Positions 1 through 8,863 of a stretch of 27,242 nucleotides of DNA are shown piece after piece. The position numbers and the translations under genes are program-made. Under the pieces are notes generated by a model that ran no database searches, had not been told where the DNA came from, and saw only the letters and a list, made by a program, of their open reading frames with translations. The stretch covers positions 1 to 27,242 of the forward strand of contig JASJEI010000269.1 in the NCBI GenBank assembly GCA_030064795.1, written 5' to 3'. Numbering within the stretch: the first letter of the stretch is position 1; each line of letters starts with the position of its first letter. The stretch comes from Pleurocapsa sp. MO_226.B13. Its GTDB lineage: Bacteria; Cyanobacteriota; Cyanobacteriia; Cyanobacteriales; Xenococcaceae.

Positions 1-435
1 CGCTACTGTAATGAAACAGACTATCTTGCTTTTGCTTAAGATTGGTGTGTCCGCCTTTGGTTATCTCTACTTTACAAGCAACGCTACTCTCGCTCAAGTT
101 ACCTCTGATGGCACAGTCAACACACAAGTCAATCAAAATGGCAACGTTGCCGAAATAATGGGAGGGGAGACGAGAGGTAGTAATTTATTTCATAGCTTTC
201 AGGATTTTTCTGTCCCTACGGGTAATGAAGCCTTTTTTGATAATGCTAATAATATCTCTAATATTTTTAGTCGTGTTACTGGCGGGAATATCTCCAATAT
301 CGATGGTGTAATTCGAGCTAATGGCAGTGCCAGCTTATTCTTAATTAACCCCGCAGGGATTATCTTTGGCGAGAATGCCAGATTAGACATAGGTGGTTCG
401 TTTTATGGCAGCACTGCAAGTAGCATTTTGTTTGA
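1..435 (+). repeat. Near-identical 5' segment shared by the two tandem exoprotein genes, copy 1
   Basis: Positions 1-435 align without gaps to 2951-3385 (offset 2950). The first 117 bases are identical, including the ten bases before the ATG. I count 15 mismatches in 435 bases by hand. Similarity falls sharply after about 435, inside the TPS domain. The copy may extend upstream beyond the window edge. Confidence 0.9.
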
Positions 436-2842
436 AGAGGGTGAATTTAGTGCGGTAGATCATCTCGAACAGCCAATATTAACGATTAATGCACCTATCG
501 GTTTGGGTTTTCGCGACGAACCAGGGAATATTATTAATCGTTCAGATTTATCAGAAACAAGAATTTTTGTAGAAACAGATATTAATGGTGAAGATGTATA
601 TTATGAATATCCACGCGATCGCATTGGATTAAAGGTTAGTCAAGGCAACAACATTGCACTTATTGGCGGTAATGTTTCGATAGAAAAGAGTGGCATCACC
701 GCCCCTGGAGGTAGAGCGAGTTTGGGCGGTTTATCTCAATCTGGAGTAGTAACCTTTAATGCAGATGGTAGTTTTATCTTTCCTGAAGAAATCGAAAAAG
801 CGGATTTATCATTGATTAGCGATGGCGATAGTTCTGGTGGGCTGCGCCCTAGTGTAATAGACGTTGGCTTAAGTGCGGGTGGATTTATCGATCTTAATGC
901 TCGTGATTTAGTTATTAGAAATAGTACTATATTCTTGGGAATTGAAGCAGGTTTATCTGACTCGGTAGGGGGAGATATTAATCTCAATGCTGATTCTATG
1001 GTGTTAAAGAATTTATCCGTCAAGTCTACTGTATTTAATGGAGAAGGAAGAGTAGGAGATATTAATTTAAATGCCGATTCTCTAGTTTTAAATAATTCTC
1101 GGATAGAATCTACTGTATTTAATGGAGAAGGAAGAGTAGGAGATATTAATTTAAATGCCGATTCTCTAGTTCTATATAATTCTTTTTTAAGGTATACTAT
1201 ATCTAGTAAAGAAGGAAAAGGAGGAGATATTAATTTGAATGTTAATTCTCTAGTTTTAAATACTTCTTTTATAGACTCTAGTAGAGTTGCTAGAGAAGGA
1301 ATGGTAGGAGATATCAATTTAAATGCTAGTTCTATTTCTTTAAATTATTCTTGGATAGAATCTACTGTATTTTATATCTTTAATCCTGGAGCAGGAAACT
1401 TAGGAAATATTAATCTAAATACTGATTCTCTTTCTTTGAATAATTCGAGAATTATTTCTGGTATGATTATAAATGGGAGATTTGATCAAGAGATTGTTAT
1501 TGAAGGAGATCTTAATTTTGGAGATATTGCGATCGATACCAATTCTTTGGTTTTAAATAATAATTCTTGGATTGTTTCCACTCTAAATTATCATCTGGTA
1601 AATCACGGTGGAGATATTTTTCTTAAAGGCGATCTTAATTTTGGAGATATTGAGATCGATGCTAATTCTTTGGTTTTAGATAATAACTCTTTAATTATTT
1701 CTGACATGAATACAACTCTGTATGAAGGAGATATTTTTTTTGAGGGAGATCTTGATTTGGGAAATATTGATTTAAGTACTAATTCACTTTCAATTGCTAA
1801 TAATTCCGATATTATCACGCAAACCAATACATCAGCCAACGCAGCTAATCTACAAATTTATGCTACAGAATCAATAAAAATAAGTGGAATTAATAGTAGT
1901 ATTTCTAGTCAAACTGGTAATTCTGGAAATGCTGGCAAGATAAATATTAATACTCCGAAACTAACCATTGTAGATAATGGTCAGATAAGTACTAGTAATT
2001 TCCTCAACGAAACTTGGAAAATTACTTTTGATGGTAGATTAACCAGAAATATACTAGACCAACAAATTGAAGGTTTAGGAGATGCAGGAACAATAAATAT
2101 TATAGCTAATAATGTCAGTTTAAAGGATAGAGGTGGTATTACTGCTCTTTCTTCTGCTGGTGATGGAGGAAATATTAACCTTCGAGTCGATGATGTTTTA
2201 TCTCTCAGAAATAATAGTAAGATATCTGCAACGGCAGGAGAATTAGAAACTCCTGGTAATGGAGGCAATATTGATATTAATTCTAAATTTATCGTTGCTT
2301 TTCCTAATAGTAATAACGATATTACAGCCAATGCTTTTGAGGGTGCTGGAGGAAATATTACTATTGCTACAGAGGGGATTTTCGGAATCCAAGAACGTCC
2401 TCAAAATTACCGAACCAATGATATTACTGCTAGTTCTGAGATGAGTAGATCTAATAATGTTTTGATTACTCCTGCCGATCTTAATTCCGTTCGAGGTGCG
2501 ACGGAATTACCTAATAATGTAATTATGAGCGAGGAAACAACCACCCAAGCTTGTCAAGCTAACAGAGAAACAGCAGCCAAGAATGGACTTAGTATTACTG
2601 GTAAAGGCGGTATTTCTTTCGCACCAGATTTGCCCTTGAATTCTCATAATATTTCTGTCAATGGAGAGTATACCAATTCTACATCTGTCATTCCTCAACC
2701 CATAGAAACTAGTAAGGGAAAAATACAGCCAGCTAGAGGAATCAAACTAACTGAAACTGGAGAGATAATTTTAACTCCATATCGGACTAACAATGCAGGG
2801 GAAAGAATTCCTGAAGTTTCGATTAATTGCGATCGCATCTAA
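11..2842 (+). CDS. Two-partner-secretion exoprotein (FhaB/TpsA-like beta-helix protein), tandem copy 1
   Basis: This 943-residue protein is predicted to be exported by the Sec system and then moved across the outer membrane by a TpsB partner. A signal peptide with a Lys start and hydrophobic core ends near A28/Q29. The haemagglutination-activity (TPS) domain spans about residues 30-250 and carries the family's NPNG-like motif as NPAG at 113-116, followed by IIFGENARLDIGGSF. The middle, about 290-830, consists of GDI.LN..SL-type strands typical of right-handed beta-helices. It includes a perfect 84-nt-period duplication. The tail has one Cys in a TTQACQ context and a second in the last five residues (INCDRI). 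Ten bases upstream of the ATG match those upstream of the second copy. No TpsB gene is present here, so the partner is elsewhere. A role in adhesion or as surface exopolymer is inferred, not shown. Confidence 0.88.
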   Translation: MKQTILLLLKIGVSAFGYLYFTSNATLAQVTSDGTVNTQVNQNGNVAEIMGGETRGSNLFHSFQDFSVPTGNEAFFDNANNISNIFSRVTGGNISNIDGVIRANGSASLFLINPAGIIFGENARLDIGGSFYGSTASSILFEEGEFSAVDHLEQPILTINAPIGLGFRDEPGNIINRSDLSETRIFVETDINGEDVYYEYPRDRIGLKVSQGNNIALIGGNVSIEKSGITAPGGRASLGGLSQSGVVTFNADGSFIFPEEIEKADLSLISDGDSSGGLRPSVIDVGLSAGGFIDLNARDLVIRNSTIFLGIEAGLSDSVGGDINLNADSMVLKNLSVKSTVFNGEGRVGDINLNADSLVLNNSRIESTVFNGEGRVGDINLNADSLVLYNSFLRYTISSKEGKGGDINLNVNSLVLNTSFIDSSRVAREGMVGDINLNASSISLNYSWIESTVFYIFNPGAGNLGNINLNTDSLSLNNSRIISGMIINGRFDQEIVIEGDLNFGDIAIDTNSLVLNNNSWIVSTLNYHLVNHGGDIFLKGDLNFGDIEIDANSLVLDNNSLIISDMNTTLYEGDIFFEGDLDLGNIDLSTNSLSIANNSDIITQTNTSANAANLQIYATESIKISGINSSISSQTGNSGNAGKININTPKLTIVDNGQISTSNFLNETWKITFDGRLTRNILDQQIEGLGDAGTINIIANNVSLKDRGGITALSSAGDGGNINLRVDDVLSLRNNSKISATAGELETPGNGGNIDINSKFIVAFPNSNNDITANAFEGAGGNITIATEGIFGIQERPQNYRTNDITASSEMSRSNNVLITPADLNSVRGATELPNNVIMSEETTTQACQANRETAAKNGLSITGKGGISFAPDLPLNSHNISVNGEYTNSTSVIPQPIETSKGKIQPARGIKLTETGEIILTPYRTNNAGERIPEVSINCDRI
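1025..1171 (+). repeat. Perfect 63-nt direct repeat with 84-nt period inside exoprotein 1
   Basis: Bases 1025-1087 are identical to 1109-1171, a spacing of 84 nt or 28 codons. The repeat is in frame, so it adds or removes one 28-residue beta-helix unit of the GDINLNADSLVL type. More diverged units follow to about position 1440. Confidence 0.88.
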
Positions 2843-2950
2843 ACCAAATGTTAATCGCTTATATCAATACTAAGATAATTTACACAAATACAAAATAACC
2901 TTGTATTGCCTGTAGCATTTCTATTAGTCATGCCCTCGAAACTTACTACT

Positions 2951-3385
2951 CGCTACTGTAATGAAACAGACTATCTTGCTTTTGCTTAAGATTGGTGTGT
3001 CCGCCTTTGGTTATCTCTACTTTACAAGCAACGCTACTCTCGCTCAAGTTACCTCTGATGGCACAGTTAACACGACTGTCAATCAAAATGGCAACGTTGC
3101 CGAAATAATGGGAGGGGAGACGAGAGGTAGTAATTTATTTCATAGCTTTCAGGATTTTTCTGTCCCTACAGGGAATGAAGCCTTTTTTGATAACGCTAAT
3201 AATATCTCTAATATTTTTAGCCGCGTTACTGGCGGGAATATCTCCAATATCGATGGTGTAATTCGAGCCAATGGAAGTGCCAGTTTATTCTTAATTAACC
3301 CCGCAGGTATTATCTTTGGAGAGAATGCCAGATTAGACATAGGTGGTTCGTTTTATGGCAGCACTGCAAGTAGCATTTTGTTTGA
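2951..3385 (+). repeat. Near-identical 5' segment shared by the two tandem exoprotein genes, copy 2
   Basis: This is the second copy of the 435-bp block found at 1-435. It begins at or before the CGCTACTGTA that precedes the ATG and ends within the TPS domain at SSILFE. Several mismatches are third-position changes, but four lie together in the codons after GTVNT and change the residues QV to TV. Confidence 0.9.
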
Positions 3386-5636
3386 GGATGGAGAGTTTAG
3401 TACAGTAGATAATTTAGAAGAACCAGTATTAACGATTAATGCGCCTATTGGGTTAGGTTTTCGCGATGAACCAGGAGATATTATTAATCAAGCAGGTTTT
3501 ACAGAGTTAGAAAACGGAGAAAGTATTGAAGAAGCTGGTTTAGAGGTTAATCGAGGTGAAGCAATTACTTTAGTTGGTGGAAATATTAACTTGGAAAATG
3601 GGAGGTTAACAGCACCTGGAGGAAGAATAGAGCTTGCAAGTCTAGCTGGAGAAGGAACAATAAGTTTTAATGAGGATTTAAGTCTCAACTTCTCAGATGA
3701 ATTGACTAGAAGCGATGTCACCTTAACTGGTGTAGCTGAAATTGATGTTACCTCTGGTGGTGGCGGAGAAATTTTGATATTTGCTAATAATATCAATGTT
3801 TTGGGCGGTAGTGATATTTGTGCGGGAATAGGTGCGGATGCTGCTTGTGGTGGAAGAGCAACGGATTTTGGTTCGCCTAATGCTCAAGCAGGAGATATTT
3901 TTTTTAACGCGATCGATACCGTTACTATTGATGGTGGTATTAGTGATGTTAATAATAATGTTAATTTTAATAGCCTGGGTAATGGTGGTAATATCAATAT
4001 TCAAACAGGCTCTCTATCGGTAACTAATGGAGGCAGAATCAATACCATTACCGCAGGTGAAGGTAATGCAGGTACTATTAAGATAAACGCTACCGAGCAA
4101 GTATTCTTGGCAGATAGTGTAGACAATACTTTTACTAGTCTCCGTAGCAATATAGCTTCAGATGGTATTGGTAATAGTGGCGGAATCAATATCAATACTG
4201 ATTCTTTGTCTGTTCAGGATGGCGCACAGATTCAGTCCTTTATTTTGGGTGCTGGTAATTCGGGAAAAATTACTATTAATGCTAATTCGATAGAATTTTC
4301 TGGTAGAGATATTAATGATTTTCCCAGTGGTGCTTTTAGTAATATCCAGGCTGATAATACGGGCAATGTCGGTATGGGTAATGCAGGGGGGATAGATATT
4401 ACTGCTAATAGCTTAGTAATGAGCGATCGCGCTCAATTTTTGAGCAATACTGGCGGTGTGGGTAATGCTGGAGATATTAATCTTCAAATAGCTGAGAATA
4501 CCTATCTCTTTAATTCTTCTATTTTGAGCGAAGTTAGCGCACCAACAGAAGATAGCGCAGGTGGATTTGGTGAAGGTGGTGATATTAAGATCACGACAAA
4601 TTCTTTCTTACTTCAAGATGGTTCAGCTTTGTTGGCTGATAGTGAAAATGTTGGAAATGCGGGAAATATCAAGATTGATACCAATAATTTTAGTATGGGA
4701 GGTAGAGGTGTTTCTGCTGGTAGAGGAGCTACAAATTTAGTCCCCAGTCAAATCACGACAACGGTAGAACCGCAAGCCATTGGTGATGGCGGGAACATAA
4801 CTATTTCTGCTTCTTCTCTGGTTGTGAACAACGATGCTTTCATCAGTGCTACTACTTTCGGGCAGGGTAATGCAGGAATTATCGATATTTCAGCAGAAGA
4901 AATAGAGCTTGCAGATGGAGGAGGAATTATTGCTGAAACAGCCTTTGGTGAAGGTGGAAATATTTTCTTAAATGTAGACAATAGTTTAACTTTACAAAAT
5001 AACAGTCTAATTTCTGCTCGAGCTTTTGATCGAGCTGATGGAGGCAACATAAACATCAATACGGAATTTATTATTGCCTTTCCCAATCAAGTAGATGGAA
5101 ATGGTAGTGATATTATTGCTAGTGCTGCTGAAGGAGATGGAGGTAACATTAATATCAACGCTGACTCTCTATTTGGTATCCAAGAAGGTCGAGCTATTAA
5201 TAATAATAGAACTAATGATATTGATGCTAGTTCCGAGTTTGGTTTAGATGGTAATGTCTCAATTTTTACTCCTGACATTAATCCCGTTCAAGGTGTAACA
5301 GAATTACCAACTAATATTGTTGAGCCAGCAGAAACAGTAACACAGGCTTGTCAACCTAATGATGGAACAGTAGCTGAGAATGAACTAAATCTTGTCGGAA
5401 AAGGCGGTATTCCTCCCGAACCAATAGCACCTCTAGATTCTCATAATATTTTTATCGGCGGTCAAACTAATCCTACTTCTACCATACCCAAACCTATTGA
5501 AACTAGTCAGGGGAAAATTCAACCAGCTAGGGGGATTAAAGTAACTGAAACTGGAGAGATAATTTTAACTGCATATCGGACTAACAATTCAGGGGAAAGA
5601 ATTCCTGAAGGAGCGATTAATTGCGATCGCACCTAA
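2961..5636 (+). CDS. Two-partner-secretion exoprotein (FhaB/TpsA-like beta-helix protein), tandem copy 2
   Basis: This 891-residue paralogue of the gene just upstream has the same signal peptide (cleavage near A28/Q29) and the same TPS domain with NPAG at 113-116. The middle is different: GNAG.I.I-type turns repeated through about residues 330-790, the usual cyanobacterial beta-helix pattern. The C-terminus again has a conserved tail (ETSQGKIQPARGIK, GERIPEGAINCDRT) with one Cys in TQACQ and one in NCDR. The 118-bp gap to copy 1 holds only a weak AT hairpin (2887-2907) without a T-run, so co-transcription is possible. The start is fixed by the identical ATG context in both copies. Export by a TpsB is inferred from the family. 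The ligand and role are unknown. Confidence 0.88.
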   Translation: MKQTILLLLKIGVSAFGYLYFTSNATLAQVTSDGTVNTTVNQNGNVAEIMGGETRGSNLFHSFQDFSVPTGNEAFFDNANNISNIFSRVTGGNISNIDGVIRANGSASLFLINPAGIIFGENARLDIGGSFYGSTASSILFEDGEFSTVDNLEEPVLTINAPIGLGFRDEPGDIINQAGFTELENGESIEEAGLEVNRGEAITLVGGNINLENGRLTAPGGRIELASLAGEGTISFNEDLSLNFSDELTRSDVTLTGVAEIDVTSGGGGEILIFANNINVLGGSDICAGIGADAACGGRATDFGSPNAQAGDIFFNAIDTVTIDGGISDVNNNVNFNSLGNGGNINIQTGSLSVTNGGRINTITAGEGNAGTIKINATEQVFLADSVDNTFTSLRSNIASDGIGNSGGININTDSLSVQDGAQIQSFILGAGNSGKITINANSIEFSGRDINDFPSGAFSNIQADNTGNVGMGNAGGIDITANSLVMSDRAQFLSNTGGVGNAGDINLQIAENTYLFNSSILSEVSAPTEDSAGGFGEGGDIKITTNSFLLQDGSALLADSENVGNAGNIKIDTNNFSMGGRGVSAGRGATNLVPSQITTTVEPQAIGDGGNITISASSLVVNNDAFISATTFGQGNAGIIDISAEEIELADGGGIIAETAFGEGGNIFLNVDNSLTLQNNSLISARAFDRADGGNININTEFIIAFPNQVDGNGSDIIASAAEGDGGNININADSLFGIQEGRAINNNRTNDIDASSEFGLDGNVSIFTPDINPVQGVTELPTNIVEPAETVTQACQPNDGTVAENELNLVGKGGIPPEPIAPLDSHNIFIGGQTNPTSTIPKPIETSQGKIQPARGIKVTETGEIILTAYRTNNSGERIPEGAINCDRT

Positions 5637-5658
5637 AGCAAATTTTAATATTTGAAAC

Positions 5659-5680
5659 AGGGCGTTTGGTACAACGCCCT
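5659..5680. terminator. Hairpin between convergent exoprotein 2 and dynamin-like genes
   Basis: A perfect 8-bp stem (AGGGCGTT / AACGCCCT) with a 6-base loop sits in the 52-bp gap between two converging genes. It lacks a strong T-run on either side, so it is a plausible bidirectional terminator rather than a textbook one. Confidence 0.6.
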
Positions 5681-5688
5681 CATAAGAT

Positions 5689-7761
5689 TTATCGGTTAAG
5701 ATTAGCAAAATTTTGATATAAATCGTCTATTTTTGTTGTTTCTTGGGCAACATCTGATTCTAGCTTTTCTAATCTGGCTATTTCTGCTCCCTGATTGATT
5801 TCTACACTTTGTTTTTGCTCTACCAGGTTATCTAATTCTGCCTTGCGGGATTGAATATCTTCGTTCATGCGGGTATTAATTTCCTGTTCGTATGCCTTGA
5901 AGCATTCGGCGATCGCTTGGGCTACCTTGGGAGATTGTTCTTTAGCTACCTGGGGTAAATATTTAACTAACTGTTTACGGGCTGTTTTGACTAATTCTTT
6001 ACGGCCTTGATCGGCTTGAAATATGCCAATGCCCAAACCTAATAAGGCAAAGCCAATTGGCCCTAATACTACCCCTGTGATGGCAGTAATAATCGTGCTG
6101 ACACCATAAACGGAAATAAAATTGAGCATAATGTTTTTCCAATCAAATCCCGCACCTGCCATTGCCACCCCTGCTAAATTACCTCTAGCTAGGGAAAAGA
6201 TTCCTGCTGCCCATTTTGCCCAACTAGGAGAGTTATCTTCGGAATTGAGTTTATTGACGCGAGGAATTTTTTGTCCTGTAAGTTTTTCAGTTATTTTGTT
6301 GGTAACTTTGGTGTAGTTTACGCCATAGCTAGTAGCAATAGTCGATAGTTGAGCAAAGGCATTTTCCATATCTTTTTCGGCACCCCGACTCCATTCGGCT
6401 AGTTTATCGTTAACATAGCGTTCAAAAGCTACGTTTAATTCTCTCTCAAATACTTCTAGTTTTCCAGAAGAAAGGAAGTCCAGGAAATTGAGACTGGGTT
6501 GATAGCGAATAAAGTCCGTCTCAAAAGTCTCGCCCAGATTAACGATAAAGTCATGAAAAGATTTCCCGATCGCCCTGGATTTTTTGTTGCTAATTCTTCT
6601 GATTTCCTGCTTGAAATCCTCGCAAATCTCATTGAGTAATTCAAACTCTGGGGCAACAGAGGCTATTTTCTCTTTTAAATCGTTAATATCTGATTCTAAT
6701 AAGGGAATCCTACGGCCTACTGCTTCTTTGACGTTATTGTAGGCTTGTTTGGTTAAAATTTTGGCTTGACGCAGTTCGGCGATCGCTCTTTCTTGAGTTA
6801 AAAAGATGTTCAATGCCCCCAAAAACTCAGGAAAACCCGTTCCTTCTAGATCCGCATTGGAGTCTTTGATTCTTCTGCGTAGAGCTTTCAAAGAGCAAAT
6901 CGGAAACACCCGTTCGTCGTATAGATCGCGCTCTTCTATCTGGCAATATTCTGCCAAGTTAGCTTTAAATACTCGTTGTAGTTTAAACTCAGCTTCGGCT
7001 AATTCTTCTGGATCGTCTGGATCGATTAAACTCTCTTTGATCTGATCCCAGGCATTAATCAGGAAAAAAACCGTCAAACCTCGATCTTTTATATAATTTT
7101 CTAAATAACGTCTTTCCCCTAAAGTACAGGGTTGAGTTGCCCTTAAGACAAATAAAATTACATGACAATTATTAATATATCCCAGGGATAATTCATTACG
7201 GGCTTCGGTATCATTTAAGCCAGGACTATCGACAATTTCTACCCCTTTTTCTAACAAAGCCAAAGGATATTCGACAATGGCATGACTGACATTAGGAAAA
7301 GCCAGCTTCTTTTCTTGTTCCAGACGCTTAGCTTCCGCAGGATCGATGGTATAGCGATATTTAAAAGTTTGAAAATCTACCAATTCTGGTTCGGTATCGT
7401 CATTAAAATAAACTGTGACTTGCTTTTGTTCGCCATAACGCAAGACAGTCAAAATTGCCGTACAAGGGTTGACATCACTCGGTAAAATATTCTCACCGAT
7501 CAAAGCATTCAAAAAAGTACTTTTTCCCCGCTTCATATCACCCAATACCAAGAGGCGAAATACTCCCTCTCTTAAATTTGTACCTGCTTTTTTAAGATCT
7601 TCGATATCTCTTTCTAGTTCTAACTTTCCCGATTCATTTTGACCAATCTGTTCTGCATCTTCCAGAGAATGAACAATTACCGCCATAGAATTAGCAATCT
7701 CGGCTCTTACTCGAGCGACTTTACCAAGATCGTTAAGAAAGCTTTGAGTTTCAATTTTCAT
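5689..7761 (-). CDS. Bacterial dynamin-like protein (BDLP-type GTPase)
   Basis: This 690-residue large GTPase is predicted to bind and reshape membranes, by homology to the structurally studied Nostoc punctiforme BDLP of about the same length. Visible motifs: P-loop GDMKRGKS at 74-81 (followed by TFLNALIGENILPSD), switch T101, DSPG at 178-181 and an NAWD at 236-239 in place of NKxD. A long helical middle region (about 310-530) would form the neck and trunk. A hydrophobic paddle lies at about 546-582, containing VLGPIGFALLGLGIGIF. A coiled-coil C-terminus (about 610-690) returns to the stalk. The gene converges on the exoprotein genes and has no operon partner. Its extended similarity to the Nostoc protein across GTPase, trunk and paddle suggests orthology. 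What membrane it acts on in cyanobacteria is not settled. Confidence 0.93.
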   Translation of the reverse strand: MKIETQSFLNDLGKVARVRAEIANSMAVIVHSLEDAEQIGQNESGKLELERDIEDLKKAGTNLREGVFRLLVLGDMKRGKSTFLNALIGENILPSDVNPCTAILTVLRYGEQKQVTVYFNDDTEPELVDFQTFKYRYTIDPAEAKRLEQEKKLAFPNVSHAIVEYPLALLEKGVEIVDSPGLNDTEARNELSLGYINNCHVILFVLRATQPCTLGERRYLENYIKDRGLTVFFLINAWDQIKESLIDPDDPEELAEAEFKLQRVFKANLAEYCQIEERDLYDERVFPICSLKALRRRIKDSNADLEGTGFPEFLGALNIFLTQERAIAELRQAKILTKQAYNNVKEAVGRRIPLLESDINDLKEKIASVAPEFELLNEICEDFKQEIRRISNKKSRAIGKSFHDFIVNLGETFETDFIRYQPSLNFLDFLSSGKLEVFERELNVAFERYVNDKLAEWSRGAEKDMENAFAQLSTIATSYGVNYTKVTNKITEKLTGQKIPRVNKLNSEDNSPSWAKWAAGIFSLARGNLAGVAMAGAGFDWKNIMLNFISVYGVSTIITAITGVVLGPIGFALLGLGIGIFQADQGRKELVKTARKQLVKYLPQVAKEQSPKVAQAIAECFKAYEQEINTRMNEDIQSRKAELDNLVEQKQSVEINQGAEIARLEKLESDVAQETTKIDDLYQNFANLNR

Positions 7762-8863
7762 TTCTTTGATAACTTTTAATAGCTGTGTTGATATTGATTA
7801 TCGATAGAGTCATGTGTTGCTTTCTACTATGGTAATCGCGATCGTTAAAATCTTCGATTTTGTGATTGCGATCTGGAGATAGAAATTAAAGCAACCAAGT
7901 ACTTATTATCACTGTTAACAAGTTAATCAACTCTAAAATATGGAAATATCAGGCTGAGGAGATTGATTAAGAGCATATTTCACCACGATTCTCCCCTCGA
8001 AGTCTAATTGCTCTGATTCTAGAATTGGCGATCGCGGATATCTTAGAAAATAATCGTCTCTTTACTCTCCAAAACTATTCAACCAATACCAATTTATTAT
8101 TTTTTGTTAGTTAAACTCCAGCCATTATCCGATTTTTATCCAAGTTAATTCTTACGGTGACTTACTTGCTTTGGCGTAGTAATATTTAGCTTCAAAGTTG
8201 GGAAAAATATCCTCGAATAATTTATTTAATATTGCTTAAACCTTCAAAATATCCTGTTATTTTGCTCTATATATCGTTGACAGTTAACAACTAATTTTAG
8301 ACATTATTGGAGTAAGTTTTTGGACTCTAAACCTAGAACAATATTTGCAATTAAAAGCGGTGATAAATAAAAAAATAATCTTAAAATAAGCGATCTGACT
8401 TGATAGAAAATTATTTTTTGCATAGTAGTAAATAGAACGCGAAATCCTTACTAGCTATTAATACGGATACTTTATCGTTCATAATTAAGCCGTTTTGCAA
8501 GGCTTTTCGACTTTTGACGCTACTTCACAAAAGATTTAAATCCACCAAGTCTTCAAACAAGCTTTAAATTTCTCACCCAGAAAAACATCTTAAATTTATG
8601 GCATCTCTTTGAGTAATATGTTTATATTTAATTAGTAGCACTTGGTATTATTACTTAGTTGAAAACATCGAACTCAAATTAACAACAAAAACTATAGCAA
8701 TGCTTTTACTGAGTTCTAGGTATAAGCTAAATCTTTTTACTAAAAATAATTTGAGATTGATATCAAATAAAAAATAATAACTAAATTTTATTCAACTACT
8801 TTATTTGCTACTTTTAGTTTTTTAAAACTTAGAAATCGATCACACTAATATTGCAGGATCAAA
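7762..8863. other. 1.1-kb AT-rich spacer without a clear gene
   Basis: This region separates the divergent dynamin-like gene and the giant malectin-repeat gene. It is AT-rich, with HIP1 or near-HIP1 sites in its first 300 bases. I see no RNA gene and no convincing promoter. The only protein-like stretch is a 42-codon minus-strand open frame at 7933-8061, listed separately. The last 200 bases are very AT-rich and probably hold the promoter and leader of the giant gene. A short AGGA at 8855-8858, five bases before its ATG, can serve as ribosome binding site. Confidence 0.6.
7933..8061 (-). other. Possible gene remnant, 42 codons
   Basis: Read on the minus strand from 8061 to the TAG at 7933-7935, the frame encodes a mixed, protein-like peptide (for example SPILESEQLDFEGRIVVKYA). 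This is unlike the low-complexity translations of the surrounding AT-rich DNA. It has no ATG and is preceded by an in-frame TAA, so it cannot be an intact gene in this frame unless GTG near its middle is used. I do not recognise the family. It could be chance. Confidence 0.2.

Noticed and set aside
736..1317. 193-codon minus-strand open frame opposite exoprotein 1
   Set aside because: It mirrors the repetitive beta-helix codons of the plus-strand gene, and its product is a low-complexity Ser/Pro/Leu-rich sequence.
11..5636. TpsB transporter gene within the exoprotein locus
   Set aside because: No POTRA or barrel-type protein is encoded anywhere in the window.
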